A DNA stretch of 6,188 bases from Porphyrobacter sp. (lineage in GTDB: Bacteria; Pseudomonadota; Alphaproteobacteria; Sphingomonadales; Sphingomonadaceae): NCBI GenBank assembly GCA_021732945.1, contig JAKFWB010000277.1:1-6188 (forward strand), written 5' to 3'. The number at the start of each line of letters is the position of its first letter. Position 1 is the first letter of the stretch. Position numbers and translations under genes: made by a program. Below the pieces are notes generated by a model. That model was not told where the DNA came from. It searched no databases and worked only from the letters and a program-made list of their open reading frames with translations. Positions 1-5,985 of the stretch are shown here, piece by piece.

Positions 1-1
1 G

Positions 2-679
2 CAGTGGACGATTGGGCGCATCCGGTTTTTGCGGCACACCGGGCTGCTGGATGATATCGAACCGGAACTGGCTGGCCTTGTCCTCAACCTGCCCGCGCGT
101 GCGCAGCGACTCGCGGTCCTCCAGCAGCTTTTCGTAATTCTTGCGCAGCACATCATAATCGCGGCTGATGCGGTTGGCCTCGGCGGCCACGGCTGGCTCG
201 CTTGCCTGACTTGCGATGAGCCCGGCGGCATTGCTTTGCAAAGCGGCGCGGCGGGCTTGCAGCGCTTCGACGGCGGCTTGCCGTTCACTGCGGATCGCAA
301 TCAGCGAAGAATGCGCCGGATTGGGCGTTCCGCCCGCGTCGTCACCAGCGGCGGCAGCCTGCCTGGCGAGAATGGCCACCTGCTTGGTGGTGGAGACCAC
401 ATCCGGATGATTGTCGGTAAGCCCACGCGCGCGCAGTTCGGCAAGCTGCGTCTGTGCCTGTTGCAGCGCGGCTTTGGGCCCGGTCGCATCGCGCCCGCCT
501 GCGAGCATGCGCGGGGTGTTGGCCAGCTGGCTTGAAATCGCCACCAGCGCGCTTTCGGCTGCGGCCAGATCGGCATCGACATCGCGCAGTTCGGTGCGGG
601 CCTGCTGGACCTTGGTTGAAAGCGAATCCGATCCTCCGATCAGGTCGGGATACTGCGCCTCGAACGCCAGGCGGCGCTG
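2..679 (-). pseudogene. C-terminal remainder of the Wzz-type chain-length determinant, cut off by an in-frame stop
   Basis: This stretch continues the reading frame of the gene that starts at 1249, directly after a TAA at 680-682. Translating it by hand gives 226 stop-free codons to the left window edge. The product is rich in Ala, Gln, Glu and Arg, as expected of the long periplasmic coiled coil of this family. It includes QRRLAFEAQYPDL right after the stop, a DNHPDVVSTTKQV segment, and an RISRDYDVLRKNYEKLLEDR segment. It ends in a proline-rich PQKPDAPNRPL motif, which in Wzz proteins lies just before the second membrane helix; that helix would lie outside the window. No frameshift is seen. 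There is no convincing ribosome binding site near internal ATG or GTG codons, so separate translation is unlikely. It would be silent if the stop is real and part of one normal protein if the stop is a sequence error. Confidence 0.8.
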
Positions 680-1249
680 TTAGGCCTCTTCCAGCTCGAG
701 CTTGCGTTCGTCGAGTTGGCGATCAAGATCGCCGATCGCGGTGCTGATCCCCGTGCGGTTGCCGATCACGTGCTCTTCGCGCAGGATGTCGAGCAGCTTC
801 TGCACCACATCGCGCGCCAGCACCGCATTTTCGGCATCGGACAAATCGCTGCGACCGATTTCGGCGGTGATCTCGAACAGGTTGTCCTGCTCGCTGGTGA
901 CTTTGACCTTCTTTTCCAGCGTGGCGATCTCGGTATCAAGCGCGCTCCGCTCGGTAATGCCTTCGCCGAGCCGGGTTGAGGTGATCACCTTTTCAAGGTT
1001 CTTGGCGCTCGACAGCGTTTGCCGCACGCGCATGATCTCTTCCTTGCCGTCCCCCGCAATCCCAAGCTGCTTGGACAGCACATCCTGCACATCGACATAG
1101 ACCCGCGCCTTGGATTCGTAGGCGTTGGGGATCATGCCGACGACCAGCCAGCCCAGCAGGCACACGCCCCAGGCCACCGCAATCGCCAGCCAGCGGCGGT
1201 GCCAGACCGACCACAGCGCTGCGCGCAGCTCGTCAAAAATCTCGGTCAT
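680..1249 (-). CDS. XrtA-type polysaccharide chain-length determinant (Wzz family), N-terminal part ending at a premature TAA
   Basis: Inner-membrane polysaccharide co-polymerase that sets the length of an exported polysaccharide. The 189-residue product has a short cytoplasmic N-terminus and a clear membrane helix at about residues 20-40 (WLAIAVAWGVCLLGWLVVGM). A Wzz-like periplasmic domain follows (YESKARVYVDVQDVLSKQLG and later segments), then the start of a coiled coil (DLDRQLDERKLELEEA) where it stops abruptly. Family members, from memory, run to about 450-520 residues with a second membrane helix near the C-terminus, so this product is under half length. The frame continues intact beyond the stop (see 2-679). 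The ATG lies 16 bp after the stop of the export lipoprotein gene, with only a weak Shine-Dalgarno-like CGAG before it, which suggests one transcript and coupled translation. A tyrosine autokinase often follows in XrtA loci but is outside the window. A truncated protein would probably not support normal chain-length control. Confidence 0.85.
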   Translation of the reverse strand: MTEIFDELRAALWSVWHRRWLAIAVAWGVCLLGWLVVGMIPNAYESKARVYVDVQDVLSKQLGIAGDGKEEIMRVRQTLSSAKNLEKVITSTRLGEGITERSALDTEIATLEKKVKVTSEQDNLFEITAEIGRSDLSDAENAVLARDVVQKLLDILREEHVIGNRTGISTAIGDLDRQLDERKLELEEA

Positions 1250-1265
1250 GCTCGGCGGCGCCCTG

Positions 1266-1907
1266 TCAGAACCGGCTTTCCGGGATGATGATCGTATCCC
1301 CCGGCATCAGAGTGACATTGGCGCTCGAATCGCCCTTGCGGATCAGGTCCGACAACCGCAGACGATATTCGTCTTGCTTGCCGGTTTCGCGATTGAGACG
1401 GATCAGCTTGGCGCGGTTGCCAGCCGCAAATTCATTGAGCCCGCCCACCGCAATCATAGCATCGAGCACGGTCATGTTGGCGCGGAACGGCAGCGAGGCC
1501 GGTTGTCCGGTCGCGCCGATGATCCGCACCTGCTGAGTGAAGTTGCCTTCAGGCGTGTTGACGATCACCGAAACGATTGGCTGTTCAATATATTTCGCCA
1601 GCTCGCCCGCGATGTATTCCTGCAATTGAGTCGAGGTTTTACCTACCGCCGGGATGTCCTGCACCAGCGGGATGGTCAGTCGCCCATCGGGCCGCACGCG
1701 CACCTTGTCAGCGCTGAGTTCGGGGTTGCGCCAGACGTGGATGGTGATCTCGTCGAGCGGGCCAATCGTGTATTCCTCCGACGGCGCGATGGAGTCGCTG
1801 GAATAGTTGGCGGTAGGCAATTGCGGGCCGGTGCTCGCACAGGCTGTCAGCGCTGCCGAAGCAAGGCCGATAGCGAGAAGGCGCGAAACGGGCGTGGCGT
1901 AAATCAT
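1266..1907 (-). CDS. Polysaccharide export outer-membrane lipoprotein (Wza/EpsE-like, XrtA-associated)
   Basis: Periplasmic/outer-membrane protein forming the exit route for exopolysaccharide. The 213-residue product begins with a lipoprotein signal peptide: SRLLAIGLASAALTAC, lipobox LTAC, lipidated Cys23. A polysaccharide export (Poly_export/Wza) domain covers about residues 44-122, with YTIGPLDEITIHVWRNPEL, the VRPDGRLTIPL segment and the QLQEYIAGEL helix. One SLBB-like domain fills the rest (VRIIGATGQP, VLDAMIAVGGL, LMPGDTIIIPESRF). It is much shorter than E. coli Wza (about 380 residues) and lacks the C-terminal transmembrane helix; short proteins of this type are usual in XrtA loci. The ATG at 1907 is supported by AAGGA at 1918-1922 and by the signal peptide starting there. 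It is first in a unit with the chain-length gene. The assignment to the family is firm; the link to XrtA rests on size and neighbours. Confidence 0.93.
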   Translation of the reverse strand: MIYATPVSRLLAIGLASAALTACASTGPQLPTANYSSDSIAPSEEYTIGPLDEITIHVWRNPELSADKVRVRPDGRLTIPLVQDIPAVGKTSTQLQEYIAGELAKYIEQPIVSVIVNTPEGNFTQQVRIIGATGQPASLPFRANMTVLDAMIAVGGLNEFAAGNRAKLIRLNRETGKQDEYRLRLSDLIRKGDSSANVTLMPGDTIIIPESRF

Positions 1908-1917
1908 TGGTCAGGAA

Positions 1918-1922
1918 TCCTT
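1918..1922 (-). promoter_or_regulatory. Ribosome binding site of the export lipoprotein gene
   Basis: AAGGA on the minus strand, 10 nt before the ATG at 1907. It supports that start, which is also where the lipoprotein signal peptide begins. Confidence 0.6.
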
Positions 1923-1943
1923 GGCCGTTCATCTGCCAGACGT

Positions 1944-1957
1944 GCGTGCAGCGTGCA
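1944..1957. repeat. Short tandem repeat, 2 x GCGTGCA
   Basis: Two perfect back-to-back copies of GCGTGCA on the plus strand, in the presumed leader of the export lipoprotein gene next to a small GCAGG/CCTGC inverted repeat at 1955-1969. Two 7-bp units can arise by chance in GC-rich DNA; no function is claimed. Confidence 0.4.
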
Positions 1958-2105
1958 GGAGCGACCTGCGACACGAACCCCCGGCTACTGGGTCCCTTGT
2001 CGCTGGAAATGGTGAACATATTGTTAGTTATACAGGGCAAAATCCGGCCCCATCCCGATATGGCACAGCGGGTTGGCGCAGGTTAACGCCCCGCCTAAAC
2101 GCCGG

Positions 2106-3332
2106 TCAGACCAGCATTTCGGTGGCCGGGCCATGGCCCAGAAAGGCGCTTGGCGAAGCGGTCGCACCGTAAGCCCCGGCGCAGAACACCGCGACCACAT
2201 CGCCGACCTCCGCATGGGGCATCGCGGCATTATCGGCGAACCGATCGAGCGGCGTGCACAGGCATCCGACGATATTGACCTCCTCGGTCGGCTCGGCCTC
2301 GTAGTGGCTTGCAATCGCTGAAGGATAATTGCGCCGCACCACGGTACCGAAGTTGCCCGAAGCTGCCAGCTGATGATGCAATCCGCCATCGGTGACCAGA
2401 TAGGTCACGCCGTGGCTGACCTTGCGATCGATGATGCGGGTGAGATACACGCCAGCCTCGCCCACCAGATAGCGGCCAAGTTCGATGCACAATTCGGTGT
2501 CGGCCAGCGCCTGCGGCAGGTTTGCCACCCGCTCGGCCAGCGCCGCGCCGACCTTGGGCAGATCGACCGGGGTGTCGCCGGGGAAATAGGGGATGCCCAG
2601 CCCCCCACCCATGTTGAGCTTGGGTAGACCATGGCCAATCGCGTCGGTCAATTCAGCGGCCAAGGTCAGCACATTGCCTTGCGCTTCGATGATCGCATCA
2701 GCGCTCAGCGTCTGACTGCCGGTGAAAATGTGCAGACCGCGCCATTCCGCGCCTTCTGCAATCAAACGACGCGCCAGAACCGGCACCCGATCAGCATCGA
2801 CGCCAAATTGCTTTGCCCCGCCGCCCATCTTCATTCCCGAACCCTTCATCTCGAAGCTCGGATTGACCCGTACCGCGATCTTCGGGGCAATACCCAATCG
2901 CTGCCCGATGGCGAGCGCGCGCAGTCCCTCGCCCTCGCTCTCGCAATTGAGCGTCACCCCGGCGGCGATGGCGGCTTCCAACTCGTCATCGCGCTTGCCC
3001 GGCCCGGCAAAACTGATCCGCTTGGGATCGATCCCGACCGCCACGCACAGCCCGAGCTCGCCCGCTGAGGCGATGTCGAACCCGTCCACCAGCGGCGCCA
3101 TATGCCCGATCACCGCAAGATGCGGGTTGGCCTTGACCGCGTAGTTGAGCCCCACCCGCCGGGGCAAGGCCGCGCGCAATTCGGCCACGCGGGCATCGAG
3201 ATGCGCGCGCGAATAGACGAACAGCGGCGTGCGCCCCGCCTCGGCCACCCATTCGCTCGCGCGCTTGCCGCCGATGGCGAGTTCGCCGTCGATGGCCTCG
3301 TAACCGGCAGGGATCGGACCGACTGGCTTCAT
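2106..3332 (-). CDS. PLP-dependent decarboxylase, exosortase A system-associated (ornithine/diaminopimelate decarboxylase fold type III)
   Basis: Cytoplasmic pyridoxal-phosphate enzyme of the alanine racemase-like barrel fold, expected to decarboxylate an amino acid-like substrate; the substrate is unknown to me. The 408-residue length fits the family. Visible motifs are the PLP lysine Lys67 in YAVKANP, the DIASAGEL segment (87-94), HIFTGSQ (201-207), the glycine-rich phosphate loop MGGGLGIPY (241-249), ELGRYLVGEAG (284-294), the catalytic-cysteine region VGCLCTPLD with Cys359 the likely catalytic one, and GAYGATASPSAFLGH (386-400). HIFTGSQ and the ASPSAFLGH tail differ from diaminopimelate decarboxylases and point to the XrtA-associated subgroup (TIGR03099 from memory). 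Its ATG overlaps the ligase stop as ATGA, and AGGA at 3342-3345 lies 9 nt before it, so it is the second gene of a tightly coupled pair. Confidence 0.92.
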   Translation of the reverse strand: MKPVGPIPAGYEAIDGELAIGGKRASEWVAEAGRTPLFVYSRAHLDARVAELRAALPRRVGLNYAVKANPHLAVIGHMAPLVDGFDIASAGELGLCVAVGIDPKRISFAGPGKRDDELEAAIAAGVTLNCESEGEGLRALAIGQRLGIAPKIAVRVNPSFEMKGSGMKMGGGAKQFGVDADRVPVLARRLIAEGAEWRGLHIFTGSQTLSADAIIEAQGNVLTLAAELTDAIGHGLPKLNMGGGLGIPYFPGDTPVDLPKVGAALAERVANLPQALADTELCIELGRYLVGEAGVYLTRIIDRKVSHGVTYLVTDGGLHHQLAASGNFGTVVRRNYPSAIASHYEAEPTEEVNIVGCLCTPLDRFADNAAMPHAEVGDVVAVFCAGAYGATASPSAFLGHGPATEMLV

Positions 3333-4876
3333 GCGCCAAATTCCTGATTGAGTTCCAACTGCAAGGCGGTGCGATCGATCTTGCCATTGGGGTTGAGCGG
3401 CATCGCCTTACGCCAATGGATCACCTGCGGCTGCATGAAATTGGGCAGATCACGTTGGAGCCGCTTGGGCAAGTCCACGCGCACTGCTTCGTCACCGCTC
3501 CCGCGCACCACCAGATGCACCTCCTGCCCTAGCCTTGCGTGCGGCACGCCAAGCGCTACCGCCTCGACTACAAGGCCCGTGGCCAGCGCGGCTTCCTCGA
3601 TCTCCTGCGGGCTGATGCGGTTGCCCGCGCTCTTGATCATCGCGTCGCGCCGCCCGGCGAAATAGAGCAAGCCCTCGGCTGAACGCCGCACCCGGTCGCC
3701 CGACCACACGGCCATCCCGCCATAGCGCGAGGCAGCAGGCGCGGGCTTGAAGCGTTCGGCGGTCCGCTCGGCATCCCGCCAATAGCCTTGCGCCACCAGC
3801 GGCCCGCAATGGACCAGTTCTCCCTCCTCATCATCCGCCGCCACCTCGCCCGCGTCGTTGATCACGAGAATTTCTGCGAAGGGGATCGCCTGACCCATTG
3901 AAGTCGGGTGCGAATCGACCAGCGCCGGCTCGAGGAAAGTCGAACGAAACGCCTCGGTCAGACCATACATCGGAAACAAGCGCGTCTGCGGGAACATGTC
4001 GCGAAGGCTGCGCACCAATTCCACCGTCAGCGCCCCGCCGCTATTGGTCAGCCGCCGGAGCGGGGTGCGGGCCTCGGCGGGCCAGTCTAGCTCGGTCAAT
4101 TGCACCCACAGGGGCGGCACTGCGGCGAGCGTGGTCACGCCGTGCTTGGCGCAAGCCTTGGCGACATCCTTGGGGAAGAGGAAATCGAGCGGCACCACGC
4201 ATCCGCCCGCATACCATGTCGAAAACAGCTGGTTCTGGCCGTAATCGAAGGACAACGGCAGCACCGCCAGCGTCACGTCGTCATCCGCCAACCCAAGATA
4301 ATGCGCCACGCTCACCGCGCCAAGCCACATGTTCGCATGGCTCAGCATCACGCCTTTGGGGCGGCCGGTCGAGCCGCTGGTGTAGAGGATCGCGGCCAGA
4401 TCATCGGGATCAACCTCGGACGGTCCCAGCATGCGCCCCGCCCCTTCCGCTGTTGCCAGTGCCTCACCTTCGGTCAGCGCCGCGCAGCCAAAGGGCAGAT
4501 CGTTCGGCTCGAGCGAAGCAAGCCGCGATTCCGTCCCGATCAGCAACTGCGCGCCGCAATCGCCTAGAATATGCGCCGCCTGCGCGCGTTTCAGCAGCGG
4601 GTTGATCGGCACATGCACCAGCCCCGCGCGCGCCGCAGCCAGCGGCAGCAGGCAAGTGAGCTCGCCCTTGGCCGCCCAGCTCGCCACCCGCGCGCCGCGC
4701 TGCGGCACCCTGTCCGCCAGCCACCCGGCCAGCAGCGCGACACGCTGTCTTAACTGATTGTAGTTAAGCGTGCCCTCCCGCAGCACCAATGCCGGTGCCT
4801 CGCCGCGCCCCGCCACCCCTGCCAATTCGGCAAGGTGATCAAGCGGGCGCGGGGTGGGATCGGGCAATTGCGGCAT
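3329..4876 (-). CDS. AMP-forming acyl-CoA ligase, exosortase A system-associated (ANL superfamily)
   Basis: Adenylating enzyme that activates a carboxylic acid as acyl-AMP and passes it to CoA or to a carrier-protein thiol. The 515 residues carry the full ANL motif set: P-loop YTSGSTGRPKGV (165-176), aromatic/GxNS-like region TNSGGAL (277-283), MYGLTEA (303-309), VAQGYW (361-366), hinge-side SGD (392-394), GRRDAMIKSAGNRISPQEIE (408-427), and near the C-terminus NPNGKIDR with catalytic Lys499. All key residues look intact. It is the first gene of the ligase-decarboxylase pair and is divergent from the GNAT/carrier-protein genes. The nearby carrier protein suggests the acyl group may be loaded there (inference). 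The ATG at 4876 lacks a clear Shine-Dalgarno site; the next in-frame ATG lies deep in the domain, so this start is preferred. It corresponds to TIGR03098 from memory. The substrate is unknown; an amino acid or fatty acid are both possible. Confidence 0.92.
   Translation of the reverse strand: MPQLPDPTPRPLDHLAELAGVAGRGEAPALVLREGTLNYNQLRQRVALLAGWLADRVPQRGARVASWAAKGELTCLLPLAAARAGLVHVPINPLLKRAQAAHILGDCGAQLLIGTESRLASLEPNDLPFGCAALTEGEALATAEGAGRMLGPSEVDPDDLAAILYTSGSTGRPKGVMLSHANMWLGAVSVAHYLGLADDDVTLAVLPLSFDYGQNQLFSTWYAGGCVVPLDFLFPKDVAKACAKHGVTTLAAVPPLWVQLTELDWPAEARTPLRRLTNSGGALTVELVRSLRDMFPQTRLFPMYGLTEAFRSTFLEPALVDSHPTSMGQAIPFAEILVINDAGEVAADDEEGELVHCGPLVAQGYWRDAERTAERFKPAPAASRYGGMAVWSGDRVRRSAEGLLYFAGRRDAMIKSAGNRISPQEIEEAALATGLVVEAVALGVPHARLGQEVHLVVRGSGDEAVRVDLPKRLQRDLPNFMQPQVIHWRKAMPLNPNGKIDRTALQLELNQEFGA
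3342..3345 (-). promoter_or_regulatory. Ribosome binding site of the decarboxylase gene, inside the ligase gene
   Basis: AGGA on the minus strand within the last codons of the ligase gene, 9 nt before the decarboxylase ATG at 3332. Together with the ATGA stop/start overlap it supports this start and translational coupling. Confidence 0.55.
4749..4768. repeat. Perfect inverted repeat, operator-like, inside the 5' part of the ligase gene
   Basis: CTTAACT-GATTGT-AGTTAAG: two 7-bp arms, perfectly complementary, with a 6-nt spacer. Outer CACG (4741-4744) and CGTG (4769-4772) can extend the pairing if a 4-nt bulge is allowed. It covers ligase codons 37-43, forcing the codons TTA (Leu42) and AGA (Arg43), both unexpected in such a GC-rich gene. 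It lies 126 bp upstream of the GTG of the plus-strand GNAT gene, a reasonable place for an operator of that unit. The symmetry is directly seen; protein binding is inference. Confidence 0.5.
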
Positions 4877-4882
4877 GGAGGA
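4877..4882 (+). promoter_or_regulatory. Strong Shine-Dalgarno GGAGGA of the GNAT gene, abutting the divergent ligase ATG
   Basis: GGAGGA lies directly beside the ligase start codon on the other strand and upstream of the plus-strand GTG at 4894. The spacing from GGAGG to GTG is 12 nt, longer than usual. It is the only good Shine-Dalgarno sequence in this area and decides the choice of GTG 4894 over the far upstream ATG at 4789, which lies inside the ligase gene. Confidence 0.55.
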
Positions 4883-4893
4883 TACGACTTTCA

Positions 4894-5931
4894 GTGATCG
4901 AAGCGCGGTATCACGATAGCGTTAACGTCTTGCAAGCCCTGACCGCCAATGGTCATGGTTACGAGGCGCGTGCGCCGTTCGACCGCGCTGAGTGGTTTGC
5001 GCTGCTGGCCGACACTGGCCTCACCCCGCTGATCGCGATGGCCGATGATGCAGGCGAAACGGCCGCACTGGCCCTCACCGAGGATCACGGGCGAATCACG
5101 CCCTTGCGCAATTGGTACAGCTTCACCTGGCGCGAACTTGCCCCGGCGGGCGCGGCGGGGGACCGGCTGCTCGAAGCGATTGCGCGGAAGTTGAAGCAGC
5201 GCGGGCACCGGGTGACGCTTGAACCCGTGCCGGGCGAGGATGGTTCGGCCGAGCGGCTGGCCCACGCCTTTCGCGCGGCAGGCTGGCGGGTGGCGGTGGA
5301 ACCTTGCGATATCAATCACCTCCTGGCAGTGCGTTGTCGCAGCTTTGCCGAATATTGGGACAGCCGTCCCGGCCAATTGCGCAGCACGTTTAAGCGTAAG
5401 GCGAAGAAGGTTGAAACCGAGGTTCTGAACTATTTCGATGAAACTGTGTGGGCCGAATATGAGGCAATTTATGCCGCCAGCTGGAAACCGGCTGAAGATC
5501 AACCTGCCATGCTGCGCGCCTTTGCTGAGGCCGAAGGTGCGGCGGGCCGGTTGCGGCTGGGGATCGCACGGGCGGATGGTCTGGCGGTCGCCACACAGTG
5601 CTGGACCGTCGAAAATGCCGTTGCCTACATCCATAAGCTCGCGCATCTTGAAAGCCATAAGCCGCTTTCGGCGGGCACCACGCTCAGCGCGGCGCTGTTT
5701 CGGCATGTGATCGATATCGACAAGGTCGCGCTGGTCGACTTCGGCACCGGCGACCAAAGCTACAAGGCCGACTGGATGGAGGCGGTGCGGCCGCGGTTCC
5801 GGATTGATTGCCTTGACCCTGCTCAGCCGCGCGCATGGGCTGCTTTGGCGAAACGCAAGCTCGGTGCGCTGCGCAAGGCTGCGGCCTCAGCGCCCGCCGC
5901 AAGCCTTGCACCAGCGCCCGCGGATGGCTAA
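4894..5931 (+). CDS. GNAT-family acyltransferase (Acetyltransf_6 / FemAB-CelD-like), exosortase-locus associated
   Basis: Predicted cytoplasmic acyl- or aminoacyl-transferase, 345 residues from the GTG start. The N-terminal half (ARYHDSVNVLQ..., FDRAEWF at 29-35, LRNWYSFTW) resembles the substrate-binding part of double-GNAT proteins of the FemAB/CelD type. The C-terminal Acetyltransf_6 part shows the family's basic stretch RSTFKRKAKK (163-172), a core with ASWKP and the KLAHLESHKPLSAGTTL segment, and the signature DFGTGDQSYKADWM (282-295). The last 20 or so residues are an Ala/Pro-rich tail. GTG 4894 is chosen because GGAGGA precedes it and homology-like sequence begins there; an ATG at 4789 would add 35 Pro/Arg-rich residues that are only antisense ligase sequence. 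It heads a plus-strand unit with the carrier protein 54 bp downstream. The acyl donor could be acyl-CoA or the acyl carrier protein; the acceptor is unknown. Family is fairly sure, exact role is not. Confidence 0.85.
   Translation: MIEARYHDSVNVLQALTANGHGYEARAPFDRAEWFALLADTGLTPLIAMADDAGETAALALTEDHGRITPLRNWYSFTWRELAPAGAAGDRLLEAIARKLKQRGHRVTLEPVPGEDGSAERLAHAFRAAGWRVAVEPCDINHLLAVRCRSFAEYWDSRPGQLRSTFKRKAKKVETEVLNYFDETVWAEYEAIYAASWKPAEDQPAMLRAFAEAEGAAGRLRLGIARADGLAVATQCWTVENAVAYIHKLAHLESHKPLSAGTTLSAALFRHVIDIDKVALVDFGTGDQSYKADWMEAVRPRFRIDCLDPAQPRAWAALAKRKLGALRKAAASAPAASLAPAPADG
4907..4935 (-). promoter_or_regulatory. Possible sigma70-type promoter of the ligase-decarboxylase pair
   Basis: On the minus strand TTGCAA (4930-4935) and GATACC (4907-4912) are separated by 17 bp, matching the -35 and -10 consensus at 4 and 3 of 6 positions. 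A start near 4900 would give a leader of about 24 nt. The site lies inside the 5' end of the GNAT gene, as any ligase promoter must, given the 17 bp between the two genes. The match is weak and would be expected by chance fairly often. Confidence 0.2.
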
Positions 5932-5985
5932 GCCCCGCGGCCACGGCCTGTGTGGGACAATCCGGCCAAAGATTTGGGCAGAGCG

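Larger units (their letters stand above)
1908..2105 (-). promoter_or_regulatory. Intergenic region with presumed promoter and leader of the export genes
   Basis: This 198 bp gap lies between the end of the decarboxylase gene and the start of the export lipoprotein gene. It has no credible gene. An AT-rich island at about 2010-2042 stands out from its GC-rich surroundings. On the minus strand it holds a TATAAC hexamer (2027-2032) close to the -10 consensus, but no good -35 sequence at 16-18 bp. A start there would give a leader of about 115 nt. The leader would contain a small GCAGG/CCTGC hairpin (1955-1969, 5-bp stem, 5-nt loop). The gap suggests the export genes have their own promoter, but the exact site is a guess. 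No terminator with a T-run is visible after the decarboxylase gene, so readthrough from it is also possible. Confidence 0.35.

Noticed and set aside
29..535. Plus-strand open frame of 168 codons
   Set aside because: It is antisense to the C-terminal half of the chain-length gene, whose own frame reads as clear family sequence. The product shows no recognisable domain; such shadows are common in GC-rich DNA.
680..682. Programmed stop-codon readthrough or recoding at the TAA
   Set aside because: TAA is the least leaky stop, no recoding structure is evident, and a point mutation or sequence error is simpler.
1125..2015. Plus-strand open frame of 296 codons spanning the export gene and intergenic region
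   Set aside because: Antisense to the well-supported export lipoprotein gene and the chain-length gene start. Its product has a shadow-like composition and no known motif.
1708..2040. Minus-strand open frame starting in the intergenic gap and running into the export gene in another frame
   Set aside because: It overlaps the export gene on the same strand over most of its length, has no ribosome binding site that I can see, and no recognisable protein features.
2061..2078. TGGCAC...TTGGC resembling a sigma54 promoter (PEP-CTERM loci can be sigma54-controlled)
   Set aside because: The GG and GC elements are not at the required spacing, and it would transcribe antisense into the decarboxylase gene. 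A minus-strand TGGCA-GC match at about 1922-1937 has a poor -12 element and would start transcription downstream of the ribosome binding site.
2077..2105. Possible terminator after the decarboxylase gene
   Set aside because: Only an imperfect GGCG...AGG / CCT...CGCC pairing with an internal loop and no following T-run on the minus strand.
4789..4893. Upstream ATG (4789) as start of the GNAT gene
   Set aside because: It would add 35 Pro/Arg-rich residues encoded wholly within the opposite-strand ligase gene. GGAGGA precedes GTG 4894 instead.
4891..5757. Minus-strand open frame of 288 codons
   Set aside because: Antisense to the GNAT gene, which carries the GTGDQSYKADWM signature and its own Shine-Dalgarno site. 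No motif in the antisense product.
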